Source: Octadecabacter antarcticus 307 (GTDB taxonomy: Bacteria; Pseudomonadota; Alphaproteobacteria; Rhodobacterales; Rhodobacteraceae). From it: a DNA stretch of 64,000 nt. Made by a program: the position numbers and the translations under genes. Shown piece after piece: positions 39,965 through 49,359 of the stretch. The notes beneath the pieces were generated by a model, which did not search any database, was not told the DNA's origin, and saw only the letters and a list, made by a program, of their open reading frames with translations. The number at the start of each line of letters is the position of its first letter. The first letter of the stretch is position 1. Location of the stretch: assembly GCF_000155675.2 (NCBI RefSeq), contig NC_020911.1, positions 3,710,501 to 3,774,500 on the forward strand, read 5' to 3'.

Positions 39965-40662
39965 TGGCCGAACACGACCCGATCCAAGTGCGCGGCCTCA
40001 ATCACTTTTTTGGCGCCGGTGAAGCGCGAAAGCAGGTGGTATTTGACATCAATCTGACAATAGCAGCGGGTAGCCTGACAATCCTGATGGGCCCTTCGGG
40101 ATCAGGCAAAACCACGTTGCTCACATTGATCGGCGCGTTGCGCGACGTCCAAGATGGGAGCGTCGGTGTTCTAGCCAACGAACTGAACGGCGCGGATGAA
40201 ACAGCACTGGTGCATTTACGCCAACGGTTGGGGTTTATCTTTCAGGCCCATAACCTGCACGAAAGCCTGACAGCGACGCAGAATGTGTTGATGGGTTTGC
40301 AGGTCCACGGCAAAGGCAATGCCGCCAAACAACGCAAAGCGGCGCATCATATGCTTGGTCTCCTCGGTCTGTCGGATCGGCGTGACTACATGCCCGGCAA
40401 CCTGTCTGGCGGTCAGAAACAGCGGGTCGCGGTGGCGCGTGCGCTGGTGCCAAATCCCGAGATTGTCTTGGCCGATGAACCGACAGCCGCGCTCGACAAA
40501 GCGTCCGGTCACACTGTCGTCGCGCTGCTCAAATCACTTGGACAATCGCGCGGAACGACGACTGTGATGGTAACACACGATCCTCGCATTCTTGAGATGG
40601 CAGACAGGATCATCACATTAGAAGACGGACGAATTGTCGCGGATATCACGCCGCAGAATTAG
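39964..40662 (+). CDS. DevA/LolD-type ABC exporter ATP-binding protein
   Basis: A 232-residue ATPase: Walker A GPSGSGKTT, Q-loop FQAHNLHESLT, signature NLSGGQKQRVAVARAL, Walker B IVLADEPTAALD and switch histidine VMVTHDPRI. It energises the exporter formed with the two preceding genes. Past its stop the sequence turns into decayed insertion-sequence DNA. Confidence 0.93.
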   Translation: MAEHDPIQVRGLNHFFGAGEARKQVVFDINLTIAAGSLTILMGPSGSGKTTLLTLIGALRDVQDGSVGVLANELNGADETALVHLRQRLGFIFQAHNLHESLTATQNVLMGLQVHGKGNAAKQRKAAHHMLGLLGLSDRRDYMPGNLSGGQKQRVAVARALVPNPEIVLADEPTAALDKASGHTVVALLKSLGQSRGTTTVMVTHDPRILEMADRIITLEDGRIVADITPQN

Positions 40663-40821
40663 CTTTAAGTGGCACGCCAGCGGCCTCAGAGCTAAATCTG
40701 GACCAGGTCCGCAGCCCGCTCAGGCGGCTGTCCGACAAACGCTTCTCAGATACATCGCCATCGGCCTTGGTCTCGTGAACCAGTTGATCACTGTGATGCG
40801 GCGCCGGAGATCGTGTAAACC

Positions 40822-41160
40822 TTAAGCGGTTGGGCGAGATACGCCCAGCTTCGCCAAGGTGCGTTTGACAGGCAGATGTGATCCCTTGAACAACTTAATG
40901 ATCTCAAGCGTCTCCTCTGCAGGATATCTCATTCTGGGTCGCACCATTCCCGAGCATGCTTTTTTGAGCATGCTTTTTTGAGCAGGCGCAGTTCGAGCGT
41001 CTGCTCCGCGATAACTTCCTTCAGATCGCACGCTTCAAGCTTCAAGCCGGTGGCGTTGCTTGACGTTGCTTGACGATTTGTGTCGTCAGATAATTGCTTC
41101 TTCCCGGCTTCAATGAAGTCTTTGGACCAATTGGTGTACAAGCTCTCGGCGATCCCTTCA
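40822..41160 (-). pseudogene. IS3-family remnant (OrfA end and OrfB start)
   Basis: The minus strand reads REGIAESLYTNWSKDFIEAGKKQL and, after shifts, ACDLKEVIAEQTLELRLLKKAC, the end of an IS3 OrfA, followed by MRYPAEETLEIIKLFKGSHLPVKRTLAKLGVSRPTA, the usual OrfB start. Two short tandem duplications disturb the frame: a 14-mer at 40952-40979 and a 10-mer at 41054-41073. Different subgroup from the two full IS3 copies. Only about 340 bp remain. Confidence 0.75.
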
Positions 41161-41184
41161 CGGCGACAAAGGGGCAATGCGTGA

Positions 41185-41373
41185 CAACGTGGCACAAACG
41201 AAAATACCAACCGTCTGCTGTGGCAGTACGTCCCAAAAGGCACTGATTTGTCGATACATAGCCAAGCAAAGCCGAGTGCCATCGCAAGGCAGCCCAATGA
41301 GCGACCTCGTATGACGCTGGGAAACCAGGCTCCCGCAGAACGTTTCGATGCATGTGTTGCGTCGATCAGTTGA
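41185..41373 (+). pseudogene. IS30-family transposase, C-terminal fragment
   Basis: A 62-codon frame reads [22 protein letters not shown], then IHSQAKPSAIARQPNERPR and PAERFDACVASIS before TGA. This is the same C-terminal segment as in the IS30 remnant at 27799-28387, with many substitutions, so it is an older, independent insertion. It begins right at the conserved QRG motif. Confidence 0.8.
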
Positions 41374-41530
41374 AATCGCCGCGGACTGCGGAGCGGCTGC
41401 CGTTAAATAATCTATGTAGAAGCTAGGCTAAGTGCCCAAAGCCGAGCTCAGGCGGTGCATCGCGCGCCAAGGGTTGGGGCTTCAAAAGCAGCAACTGAAC
41501 CACGCAGAAAATACGTCGTTGTGGCCGCTA

Positions 41531-42586
41531 TTATTGATCTGGCAGCCGTTCACCGGTTCTCGGATCGAAAAAATGCAGGTTCTTTGGATCAACGCCAAAG
41601 CGAATTATGTCACCTGTGACCGCATGGTGGACGCCGCCAAGGCTGACCGTAAACGCATCACTTTTGCCCGAAATTCGACCGTGAAACAGAGTATTCGCAC
41701 CAAGAGGTTCGCCCATTTGCACTGTCATTGACAGCGGTCCATCGGAATCGGGAATAATGTGTTCAGGCCGAATTCCGACCGTCACAGGCCCCGCTGCACT
41801 GAGGTTCGCAGGCACAGTTGCATCCCCAATTTTTAGGGTGCCATTCGCAATCGACCCATCGAGAACATTCATCGACGGACTTCCGATGAACTGCGCGGCG
41901 AACAGGGTTTGCGGACGTTCATAGACCTCAAGCGGTGTGCCAATTTGTTCAGCGCGGCCCGCATTCATCACGATCATCCGATCCGCCATTGTCATGGCTT
42001 CAACCTGATCGTGGGTGACGTATAGCGACGTGATGCCAAGGCGATTTTGCAGGTCACGGATTTCAAGGCGCATCTGCACACGCAGTTTGGCATCCAAATT
42101 CGACAGCGGTTCGTCGAACAGGAACACAGCCGGTTCGCGCACAATCGCACGCCCCATCGCGACCCGTTGGCGTTGCCCACCCGACAGATCGCGCGGACGG
42201 CGATCAAGATAGTCTTCAAGCTGCAAAAGCTTGGCAGCGGCTTGCACCTTTTCGTCAATTTCAGCCTTGGGAAGTTTAGCGATCTTCAGCCCGTAGCCCA
42301 TGTTTTCACGCACCGACATATGCGGATAAAGCGCGTAGTTCTGGAACACCATGGCGATGTCGCGGTCCATTGGTTCCAATTCATTCACGCGGTTACCACC
42401 GATCTTAATCTCGCCATCGGACACGGATTCAAGACCCGCGACCATGCGCAACAACGTGGATTTCCCGCAGCCTGACGGCCCCACGATGACGATGAATTCA
42501 CCGTCCGCGATCGCCGTGCTGACGCCATGAATGACTTGCGTGCTGCCGAACCGTTTTTTGACGGCATTGAGGTCTACAGTTGCCAT
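41531..42586 (-). CDS. ugpC: sn-Glycerol-3-phosphate ABC transporter ATP-binding protein
   Basis: A 351-residue MalK-like ATPase: Walker A GPSGCGKST, Q-loop FQNYALYPHMSV, signature DLSGGQRQRVAMGRAI, Walker B FLFDEPLSNLDAKLR, and a C-terminal regulatory domain of the TOBE type (GIRPEHIIPDSDG). It is the last gene of ugpBAEC and starts 9 bases after ugpE. The assignment to glycerol phosphate depends on UgpB in the same operon. Confidence 0.9.
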   Translation of the reverse strand: MATVDLNAVKKRFGSTQVIHGVSTAIADGEFIVIVGPSGCGKSTLLRMVAGLESVSDGEIKIGGNRVNELEPMDRDIAMVFQNYALYPHMSVRENMGYGLKIAKLPKAEIDEKVQAAAKLLQLEDYLDRRPRDLSGGQRQRVAMGRAIVREPAVFLFDEPLSNLDAKLRVQMRLEIRDLQNRLGITSLYVTHDQVEAMTMADRMIVMNAGRAEQIGTPLEVYERPQTLFAAQFIGSPSMNVLDGSIANGTLKIGDATVPANLSAAGPVTVGIRPEHIIPDSDGPLSMTVQMGEPLGANTLFHGRISGKSDAFTVSLGGVHHAVTGDIIRFGVDPKNLHFFDPRTGERLPDQ

Positions 42587-42595
42587 TGGGGTGCC

Positions 42596-43477
42596 TTATT
42601 TTTCGCTGTCCACAAGACCGCGGATAAACAGTTTTTGCATTGAGATCACAACGATGATTGGGGGCACCATCGCCAAAATCGACGTCGCCATAATAACCGG
42701 CCAGTTTGCCACATCATCGCCTGACGGGAACATCTGACGGATGCCCATGACGATAGTGTTCATTTCGGGATCGGTCGTTATCAGCAGCGGCCAGAGGTAT
42801 TGATTCCAGCCATAGATAAACAGGATCACAAACAGGGCAGCGATATTTGTGCGGCTCATGGGGAACAGGATGTCCCAGAAAAACCGCATGGGGGATGCGC
42901 CGTCGACGCGCGCGGCTTCGGCCAGTTCATCGGGCACAGTCATAAAAAACTGGCGGAACAGGAAGGTCGCCGTGGCGGATGCGATCAGTGGCAGGATGAG
43001 CCCGCCGTAGCTGTTGAGCATGCCAAACCCTGCGATGACTTCGTAGGTCGGGACAATGCGCACTTCGACGGGCAACATGAGCGTCAGGAAGATGAGCCAG
43101 AAGAATATCATTTTTCCGGGGAATTTAAAGTACACGATCGCAAAGGCGGACAACAGCGAGATGACAATTTTACCGATTGCGATGCCCATGGCCATGATCA
43201 GGCTGTTTAACAGCATGGTGGCGACGGGAACGTTAACGCCTGAGACCAAAGCCTCACGGTAGTTATTGTAAAACTGATCGCCGGGCCACAGGGGCATTGG
43301 GGGCTGCACGATTTCAGGCTGCGTCACGGTCGACGCCACAAACGCCAGCCAGATCGGGAAGAACACGATCAGCACGCCAAAAATCATAATCACGTGGCTG
43401 AACCACAGGCTGGCCCCGCGTTTTTCGACCATGCCGGGGGGCGGATCGTTCGCATAGGTTTTGTCAGGACGGTTCAA
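42596..43477 (-). CDS. ugpE: sn-Glycerol-3-phosphate ABC transporter permease
   Basis: A 293-residue inner-membrane permease with six predicted helices and the EAA loop [26 protein letters not shown] typical of sugar-type importers. It overlaps ugpA by ATGA and pairs with it as the second transmembrane half. Confidence 0.92.
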   Translation of the reverse strand: MNRPDKTYANDPPPGMVEKRGASLWFSHVIMIFGVLIVFFPIWLAFVASTVTQPEIVQPPMPLWPGDQFYNNYREALVSGVNVPVATMLLNSLIMAMGIAIGKIVISLLSAFAIVYFKFPGKMIFFWLIFLTLMLPVEVRIVPTYEVIAGFGMLNSYGGLILPLIASATATFLFRQFFMTVPDELAEAARVDGASPMRFFWDILFPMSRTNIAALFVILFIYGWNQYLWPLLITTDPEMNTIVMGIRQMFPSGDDVANWPVIMATSILAMVPPIIVVISMQKLFIRGLVDSEK

Positions 43478-44355
43478 TAGTGCACCCTCCGTTCGATGAA
43501 TTTGAACTGGAAGATCGTCAGGGCACCGACCACAACCAGCAGGACCACCGATTGCGCGGCGGACGAGCCGAGGTCTTGGCCCACGAACCCGTCCGAGAAG
43601 ACCTTATAAACAAGAACAGTGGTGGATTGTTGCGGCCCCCCGCTGGTGATTGTGTGGATCACGCCAAAGGTTTCAAAGAACGCATAGACGATGTTCACGA
43701 CCAGCAGGAAGAACGTCGTGGGCGACAGCAGTGGCAAAACAATTGTCCAGAACCGTTTCCAGAAACGTGCGCCGTCTATGGCCGCAGCCTCAATCACCGA
43801 TTTGGGGATCGCCTGAAGCGCAGCGAAAAAGAATAGGAAGTTATAACTGATGCGCCCCCACGCGGACGCGACGACGACCAGCCCCATCGCCTCGCCGCCG
43901 TTCAGCACATGGTTCCAGTCATAACCTAGATTTCCAAGGTACCATGACACAACGCCAACGCGCGTGTTGAACATGAACAGCCACAGAACGCCCGCGATGG
44001 CCGGTGCCACAGCATACGGCCAGATCAACATCGTGCGGTACACGCCCGCGCCTTTGATCAGGCGGTCCGCAACAACTGCCAGAAACAGCGCGGGGATCAT
44101 CGACGCCAGCGTCACAAGGGTGGAAAAGATTGCGGTCGTCAGGAATGAGGTGCGGTAAAACCTATCCGAAAACAAGAATTCAAAATTGCCAAGGCCGACG
44201 TATTGCGTCGACAATCCGAACGGATCGGGGATGAATAAGGATTGATAGATCGCCTGGCCCGCAGGGTAGAAAAAGAACACCGCTGACACGAGGACCTGCG
44301 GCGCGATGAGGCACAGCGGCAAAAGCCAGCCTTTAAATGTGACCCGTTTTTCCAT
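43474..44355 (-). CDS. ugpA: sn-Glycerol-3-phosphate ABC transporter permease
   Basis: From the ATG at 44355 ([13 protein letters not shown]) it has 293 residues with six helices and the EAA loop [20 protein letters not shown]. An in-frame start at 44403 would run back through the terminator hairpin and is unlikely. A GGGAT sequence precedes the chosen ATG. It lies 60 bases after ugpB. Confidence 0.92.
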   Translation of the reverse strand: MEKRVTFKGWLLPLCLIAPQVLVSAVFFFYPAGQAIYQSLFIPDPFGLSTQYVGLGNFEFLFSDRFYRTSFLTTAIFSTLVTLASMIPALFLAVVADRLIKGAGVYRTMLIWPYAVAPAIAGVLWLFMFNTRVGVVSWYLGNLGYDWNHVLNGGEAMGLVVVASAWGRISYNFLFFFAALQAIPKSVIEAAAIDGARFWKRFWTIVLPLLSPTTFFLLVVNIVYAFFETFGVIHTITSGGPQQSTTVLVYKVFSDGFVGQDLGSSAAQSVVLLVVVGALTIFQFKFIERRVHY

Positions 44356-44375
44356 AACATCCCGCGTTAAAAATG

Positions 44376-44405
44376 GAATGGGCGACCTGAATTGGTCGCC
44401 CATTC
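44376..44405 (-). terminator. Hairpin between ugpB and ugpA, probable partial terminator
   Basis: A perfect 12-bp stem (GAATGGGCGACC with GGTCGCCCATTC) with a six-base loop is followed, on the minus strand, by CATTTTTAA. Placed between the binding-protein gene and the permeases, it would let more UgpB than permease be made. Confidence 0.75.
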
Positions 44406-44415
44406 GTTAGTTTTA

Positions 44416-45726
44416 TTAGTTCGCTTGCTCGAAGCGACGCAGCAGAACGTTGCCGCGCTCGACCGCGCTATCGAGGGCGGTTTGTGCGTCTTTGTCACCC
44501 ACCCAAACAGCTTCAAGTTCTTCGTCGATGATGCCACGGATTTGGTCAAATGACCCCAAACGCAGACCTTTGGAATTCGCCGTCGGCTCGTTCATGGTCA
44601 TCTGGATGACGGCCACTTCGGTGCCGAGGTTTTCATCATAGAACCCAGCGGCGCGTGTTGCGTCCGCTGCGGCTGTCGTAATCGGCAGATAGCCTGTGTC
44701 CTGATGCCATTTGGACTGAACATCCGAAGAAGACAAAAACGCAAGGAACTGTGCTGCACCTTCGTATTCAGCGGCCTCGTGGCCTTCCATCACCCACAAA
44801 GATGCACCACCGATGATGGTGTTCTGTGGGCTGTTACCAACGCCATCCCAATACGGAAGCGGGCGCACGTCAAAATCGAACGCGGCTTCTGCCTTGATGC
44901 CGGCATAGCCAGCAGAGCTTTCAGTGAACAACGCACATTCGCCCGCGCGGAAGTTCGCGCCACCCTCGTTGCGCCGGCCCGCGTAGAAGAATTTTCCGTC
45001 CTGTGCCCATTCACCCATGGCGGAAATATGCGCGACCTGTGCAGGCCCGTTGAACGCCAGTTCAGTATCGACGCCTGCAAAACCATTGTCCTGCGTGGCG
45101 AATGGCACATCGTGATAGGCCGAGAAGTTCTCAAGGTGAATCCAGCTTTGCCATGCGGTCGTTAGCGGGCATGTGCTACCACCGTCCTGCAACTGGCCAA
45201 GGACTTCTCCGACGTTCTGCCAAGTGGACAGATCGGTATCAGGGTCAACGCCTGCCGCCTCGAATGCATTGCGGTTCACCCACAAAACAGGCGTGGATGC
45301 ATTGAAAGGCAAAGACAACATCTCGCCGTCCGTGTTGGTATAATAACCATTGACCGAACTGATATAAGCGTCAGGGTCAAAGTCAGCGCCAGACGCCTCC
45401 ATGACTTCGGTCACCGAACGCACGGCACCTTCGGCCGACATCATCGTCGCTGTGCCGACTTCGAAGACCATCAAAATCTGTGGCTGCTCACCCGCGCGGA
45501 AGGCGGCGATGCCAGCGTTTAGCGTTTCGGAATAGTTGCCCTTGTGGGACCCGACGACGATAAAATCGTCCTGGCCTGCGTTGAATTGTTCTACTTGTGC
45601 CGCAACCAATTCACCAAGACGGCCCGTAAAGGCGTGCCAAAATTGAACTTCGGTCTGTGCGTATGCCGCGAACGGCGACAACATTGTGGACCCAGCGATC
45701 AAAGCGCCAGTTGTCAGGTTTCTCAT
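44416..45726 (-). CDS. ugpB: sn-Glycerol-3-phosphate-binding periplasmic protein
   Basis: A 436-residue solute-binding protein with a signal peptide of about 23 residues (MRNLTTGALIAGSTMLSPFAAYAQ). Characteristic UgpB stretches are EVQFWHAFTGRLGELV, GNYSETLNAGIAAFRAGEQP, FEVGTATMMSAEGAV, LPFNASTPVLWVNR, AWQSWIHLENFSAYHD, IIGGASLWVMEGHE and the ending ERGNVLLRRFEQAN. The ATG at 45726 follows GGGAGGAAAAC. First gene of the ugpBAEC operon, divergent from a LysR regulator. Confidence 0.94.
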   Translation of the reverse strand: MRNLTTGALIAGSTMLSPFAAYAQTEVQFWHAFTGRLGELVAAQVEQFNAGQDDFIVVGSHKGNYSETLNAGIAAFRAGEQPQILMVFEVGTATMMSAEGAVRSVTEVMEASGADFDPDAYISSVNGYYTNTDGEMLSLPFNASTPVLWVNRNAFEAAGVDPDTDLSTWQNVGEVLGQLQDGGSTCPLTTAWQSWIHLENFSAYHDVPFATQDNGFAGVDTELAFNGPAQVAHISAMGEWAQDGKFFYAGRRNEGGANFRAGECALFTESSAGYAGIKAEAAFDFDVRPLPYWDGVGNSPQNTIIGGASLWVMEGHEAAEYEGAAQFLAFLSSSDVQSKWHQDTGYLPITTAAADATRAAGFYDENLGTEVAVIQMTMNEPTANSKGLRLGSFDQIRGIIDEELEAVWVGDKDAQTALDSAVERGNVLLRRFEQAN

Positions 45727-45832
45727 GTTTTCCTCCCAGGAATCGCATCGAGATTTCAATCCGATGCATTGATGATGCTAACGTTTTAGCTAAGCCATTA
45801 CATAATTCAAGACTATTTCCTGAGGAATTTAT

Positions 45833-45847
45833 ATAACACAATGTTAT
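45833..45847. promoter_or_regulatory. Palindrome in the ugpB/lysR intergenic region
   Basis: ATAACA and TGTTAT arms are separated by CAA. The site lies 26 bases upstream of the preferred LysR start and about 107 bases upstream of ugpB, a place where a LysR protein could repress its own gene and act on the divergent operon. Pattern evidence only. Confidence 0.3.
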
Positions 45848-45872
45848 GAACCCAGTGAAACAGGCAATACTT

Positions 45873-46781
45873 ATGAACACACGACCCAGACTTCGCCAAC
45901 TTGAGGCCCTTAAATCAGTCGTAGATCACGGGACCATGACACGTGCCGCCCATAATCTGGATATTTCACAGCCAGCGGTCAGCAGATTGCTGGCTGATTT
46001 GTCTGATGAACTTGGGTTTGCCATTCTGGATCGCAAAAACGGGCGGTTGGTCCCCACGCAAGAGGCGCGCTACATCCTGCCTGACATCGCGCGCGTTCTA
46101 GAGATGATGAAGAATATTACCGACACCAGTCAGAATTTGAATGCACGCACGGCGGGGCATCTTCGGATCGCATGCTTGCCCGGTTTTGCGACAAGCCACT
46201 TGCCTGCCGTTATAACTGAGTTCCTGAAAGAGAGGCCCGATGTAACCCTAACCCTTGAGCCCGACCGCCCTGAACGAATCCTCGAATGGATCATCGGTGA
46301 ACAATACGATTGTGGAATTACCGACAATTTTGGTGGCCACCCTGCGATCGACAGCATGTCGCTTGATGTCCGGACGGTCTGTATTTTTCCAGTGGGTCAC
46401 CATTTTACAGAACTTCACCAGATAGAACCGAAACACCTTGAGGCTGAACGCTTGATCCACACGCGGCGTGATAGCAGTTTTTACCAATCACTTACCGACG
46501 TATTGCGCAAATTTGGCGTGACGCCAAAATATGTTGTAGAGACCCGCCAGTTTACTGCTGCCTGCGAACTCGTCATGCGCGGCGTGGGCGTATCGGTGGT
46601 CAGCGAGCTTGACGCACGCAATTATCGAGACCACCTGGAATTTCGCCCCTTTGTGCCGAGCATTCCACACCAAATCTCACTCGTTAGGCCAATCCATAAG
46701 ATGCCATCAAAGATCACGCTGGATTTCATGGAGGCCTTCGAAAAAAGCCTAGGCGACCTGCGCATTGGACCGAACAGCTAA
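45873..46781 (+). CDS. LysR-family transcriptional regulator
   Basis: The N-terminal helix-turn-helix is LRQLEALKSVVDHGTMTRAAHNLDISQPAVSRLLADLS, followed by a type 2 periplasmic-binding-like effector domain (AGHLRIACLPGFATSHLPAVI, MRGVGVSVVSELDAR). With the ATG at 45873 it has 302 residues and a normal LysR beginning; an upstream ATG at 45846 would overlap the palindrome and has no ribosome site. It is divergent from ugpB and is therefore a candidate regulator of glycerol-phosphate uptake, though ugp is better known under phosphate control. Confidence 0.88.
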   Translation: MNTRPRLRQLEALKSVVDHGTMTRAAHNLDISQPAVSRLLADLSDELGFAILDRKNGRLVPTQEARYILPDIARVLEMMKNITDTSQNLNARTAGHLRIACLPGFATSHLPAVITEFLKERPDVTLTLEPDRPERILEWIIGEQYDCGITDNFGGHPAIDSMSLDVRTVCIFPVGHHFTELHQIEPKHLEAERLIHTRRDSSFYQSLTDVLRKFGVTPKYVVETRQFTAACELVMRGVGVSVVSELDARNYRDHLEFRPFVPSIPHQISLVRPIHKMPSKITLDFMEAFEKSLGDLRIGPNS

Positions 46782-46794
46782 ATACGCAGCCAGC

Positions 46795-46911
46795 CTAGCG
46801 GCACGAAGCACAATCGAGCCGTTTGTCCTTTTCGCGCATACGGAAGCTCCTTGCATGATCGTCGATCAATCCCAAGGCCTGAATGAACGCAAAAACCGTC
46901 ATTGATCCCAA
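46795..46911 (-). pseudogene. DNA-3-methyladenine glycosylase I (Tag) C-terminal remnant
   Basis: On the minus strand a short frame reads MTVFAFIQALGLIDDHARSF before TAG at 46795-46797. This resembles the end of Tag (TxxYAFMQAxGxVNDH). Nothing of the N-terminal part is visible. A short match, so tentative. Confidence 0.4.
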
Positions 46912-46973
46912 TAATTGACGGCATATGCCTGCAATACCGGCATGCTGCGCCGAAATTCAGGATAGATCTTCGT

Positions 46974-48203
46974 TCAGTCTAAGTGTGCAAGAATGGCTTT
47001 CAAAGCGGCGTCCGTTGCGCCCGACGTTTCGGTCAACACCGCTTTTGCCGCCGCCGCCATGTTCCTGTGCGCCGCATCGCTTTGATTTAATGCCTCGCTC
47101 AAAGTTGTCGCATCCCGCACCGTTTGCGCTGCCCCAGATTGATCCAGATCATCGTAGATACCAGCAAAATTCGCTACATCAGGACCGTGCAGAATGGCCG
47201 ACCCCAATTGCGCCGCCTCGTATGGATTGTGCCCCCTGGCCGGCACCAAAGATCCGCCAATAAACGACACCGACGCCAACCGATACCAGAGCCCCAGTTC
47301 ACCCATTGTGTCGGCGATATAGACCTTTGTGTCTAGCACGATCGTATCGCCAGAACTGCGCTGCGCGGTAATGAAACCCGCAGACACGCTAAGGTCGGCG
47401 ATCGCGGCAGCCCGCTCGGGATGTCTTGGTGCCAGAATCAGCAGGCCTGCGTGCGATTGATGTGCCGCAAGCACGATTTCTTCTTCACCTGAATGGGTCG
47501 ACGCGGCGCACCAAACAGCCCTGTCGCCAATCGCTGCGCGCAGGCGGGTCAGTTCACCTTCGTCACACGCCAGCGGTGGGCGATCTTTCTTTAGGGATCC
47601 CGTCAACACAACCTTAGACCCTGACACGCCAATGGCGCAAAGAGCATCGAACGTGGCCTTTTCTTGAACATTAATCATATCGAAACTGGACAAAACAACG
47701 CGCGCCGAGCCCGGAAACTGGGCCCAGCGGCGGGCGGTTCGGCCCGACACGCGGGCATTCAGCAACAGCCTTGGAACGGCGCGTGCACCGGCTTCTCGCA
47801 GCATCCTTGGCCACAATTCGCTCTCGATCCAGATCGCGACGTCTGGCTGCCAATGCTTCAAAAACGCGCGACTGGCCTTTACCGTGTCATAGGGCGCCAT
47901 TTGGTGCAGGGCCCGTGGCGGTAACGTATCAGCAAGCAGCGCGGCAGACGTGCGGGTGGTCGATGTGATCAGCACGGTGACGTCTTTGCGCGCGTCAAGA
48001 AGCGCCAAAACCAGTGGCAGGATCGATTGCGTTTCGCCAATACTGGCCGCGTGAAGCCACACCAGTGGCCCTTTTGGTCTGGGCCGATCTGCGACCCCCC
48101 AACGCTCACGTATGCGCGCAGGGTCTTCTTTGCCGTTCTCCAACGCTTTGCGCTGCACCCACGAAAATAGCGGCGCTGTCACATGGCTTGCCGCCAGATA
48201 CAC
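46974..48203 (-). CDS. waaA: 3-deoxy-D-manno-octulosonic acid (Kdo) transferase
   Basis: Transfers Kdo from CMP-Kdo to lipid A precursors at the inner membrane. The 409-residue frame has the GT30 N-terminal region RIRERWG, WLHAASIGETQSILPLV, WIESELWPRML, and the C-terminal glycosyltransferase part WCAASTHSGEEEIVLAAH, LILAPRHPERA and SVSFIGGSLVPARGHNPYEAA. The start is uncertain: the frame given begins with GTG, and the sequence upstream stays open without an ATG. The next gene is an LpxL-like acyltransferase in the same orientation, fitting a lipid A pathway pair. Confidence 0.9.
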   Translation of the reverse strand: MYLAASHVTAPLFSWVQRKALENGKEDPARIRERWGVADRPRPKGPLVWLHAASIGETQSILPLVLALLDARKDVTVLITSTTRTSAALLADTLPPRALHQMAPYDTVKASRAFLKHWQPDVAIWIESELWPRMLREAGARAVPRLLLNARVSGRTARRWAQFPGSARVVLSSFDMINVQEKATFDALCAIGVSGSKVVLTGSLKKDRPPLACDEGELTRLRAAIGDRAVWCAASTHSGEEEIVLAAHQSHAGLLILAPRHPERAAAIADLSVSAGFITAQRSSGDTIVLDTKVYIADTMGELGLWYRLASVSFIGGSLVPARGHNPYEAAQLGSAILHGPDVANFAGIYDDLDQSGAAQTVRDATTLSEALNQSDAAHRNMAAAAKAVLTETSGATDAALKAILAHLD

Positions 48204-48351
48204 AGAGTGAAGTAAGGAAATCAGGGGACCTCGCCAGTGTCTACATCGTCAATGTTGAAATTGTTGATACGTGCCTAAGCAGACGGGCAATTTCAGTCAA
48301 CCGCCCCGTCGTTGCGGCGTCATAATCCCTTTGGCAACTTAACCGCTGACT

Positions 48352-49257
48352 TTATTTGGCTTTCACCTTTGCAGCACCCTTGGTGGCTGTGCGGCCCTTC
48401 CAGCGCCGATGTGTCCAAAGCCATTGTTCGGGATGCGCGCGCACCTGCGCCTCAAGACTATCATTCAGCGCTTGGGTCATTGTCGTCGCATCGCTTACCG
48501 GCACCTGAGCCTCAACCTCAATGACATAGCTGAGGCCGTCAGGCTGACGGATGCCATAAACCGGAAACAACAAAGCCTCGTATTTCAGCGCCATTTGCCC
48601 CGCGGAAAGCGCAGTGTAAGCAGGTTCGCCAAAAAACGACAGACGCACACCGCGCGACATGTGCTGATCAATCAACAACGCCATCAACCCGCCGCCCTGA
48701 AGATGTCGGATCATCCCCGCAAACCCGTGACGGCCCCGCGAAAACAGCTTGCCACCAACAGCAGAAATGGCGGCTATGTAGCGCGCATGTATCAGTTTGT
48801 TATTGAGCGGGCGATATAGACCGGCGACATCGCCACCCTGTTGGACCACCGCAGACCGGAACACATCGTAGTTCCCGAAATGCCCCGACACACAGATCAC
48901 GGCCTTTCCGTCAGCCATCGCGGCCTTCAAAGCTGCAGCACCCGCGCCGGTGAACGGCGTATTTGCCACGATGCCCTGCATATCTTTGGGGGAGAACAAC
49001 TCTATGAACAACCGCCCCAAATTATTCGGAACAGATCGCAAAAGCTGACGTCGTTTGGCCCTAGGCAGGTCTGGCATCACATGGTCTAGGTTATCACTTA
49101 TCCTGCGCCGCCACCCCAATACTGGCGCCACAATCCACGCCACAATCCACCCCGCCAGCGGCACCCGCCACCGATAAGGCAAGGCCCCCAACAGACCCAA
49201 GAATACCGTTAGGACAACGTATTGAATGCGGTCTTTCAGGGTCCCTACCTCAATCAC
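48352..49257 (-). CDS. Lipid A biosynthesis acyltransferase (LpxL/HtrB-like)
   Basis: A 301-residue membrane-associated acyltransferase that adds secondary acyl chains to Kdo-lipid A. It has an N-terminal hydrophobic helix (YVVLTVFLGLLGALPY), the catalytic HX4D-type motif in CVSGHFGNYDVF, LYRPLNNKLIHARY, and LIDQHMSRGVRLSFFGEPAYT. The last residues are lysine-rich. It lies 148 bases upstream of waaA on the same strand; no feature is seen between them. LpxL and LpxM forms cannot be separated here. Confidence 0.88.
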   Translation of the reverse strand: MIEVGTLKDRIQYVVLTVFLGLLGALPYRWRVPLAGWIVAWIVAPVLGWRRRISDNLDHVMPDLPRAKRRQLLRSVPNNLGRLFIELFSPKDMQGIVANTPFTGAGAAALKAAMADGKAVICVSGHFGNYDVFRSAVVQQGGDVAGLYRPLNNKLIHARYIAAISAVGGKLFSRGRHGFAGMIRHLQGGGLMALLIDQHMSRGVRLSFFGEPAYTALSAGQMALKYEALLFPVYGIRQPDGLSYVIEVEAQVPVSDATTMTQALNDSLEAQVRAHPEQWLWTHRRWKGRTATKGAAKVKAK

Positions 49258-49359
49258 TTGCCTTCACAACACGAAGACGTCGTTCCACGTTACGTTCGGC
49301 TTGTACGCGTAGCCAAGGGCCGCGAAAAGACATTATTGTCATCGCCAGCCCTGTTCACT

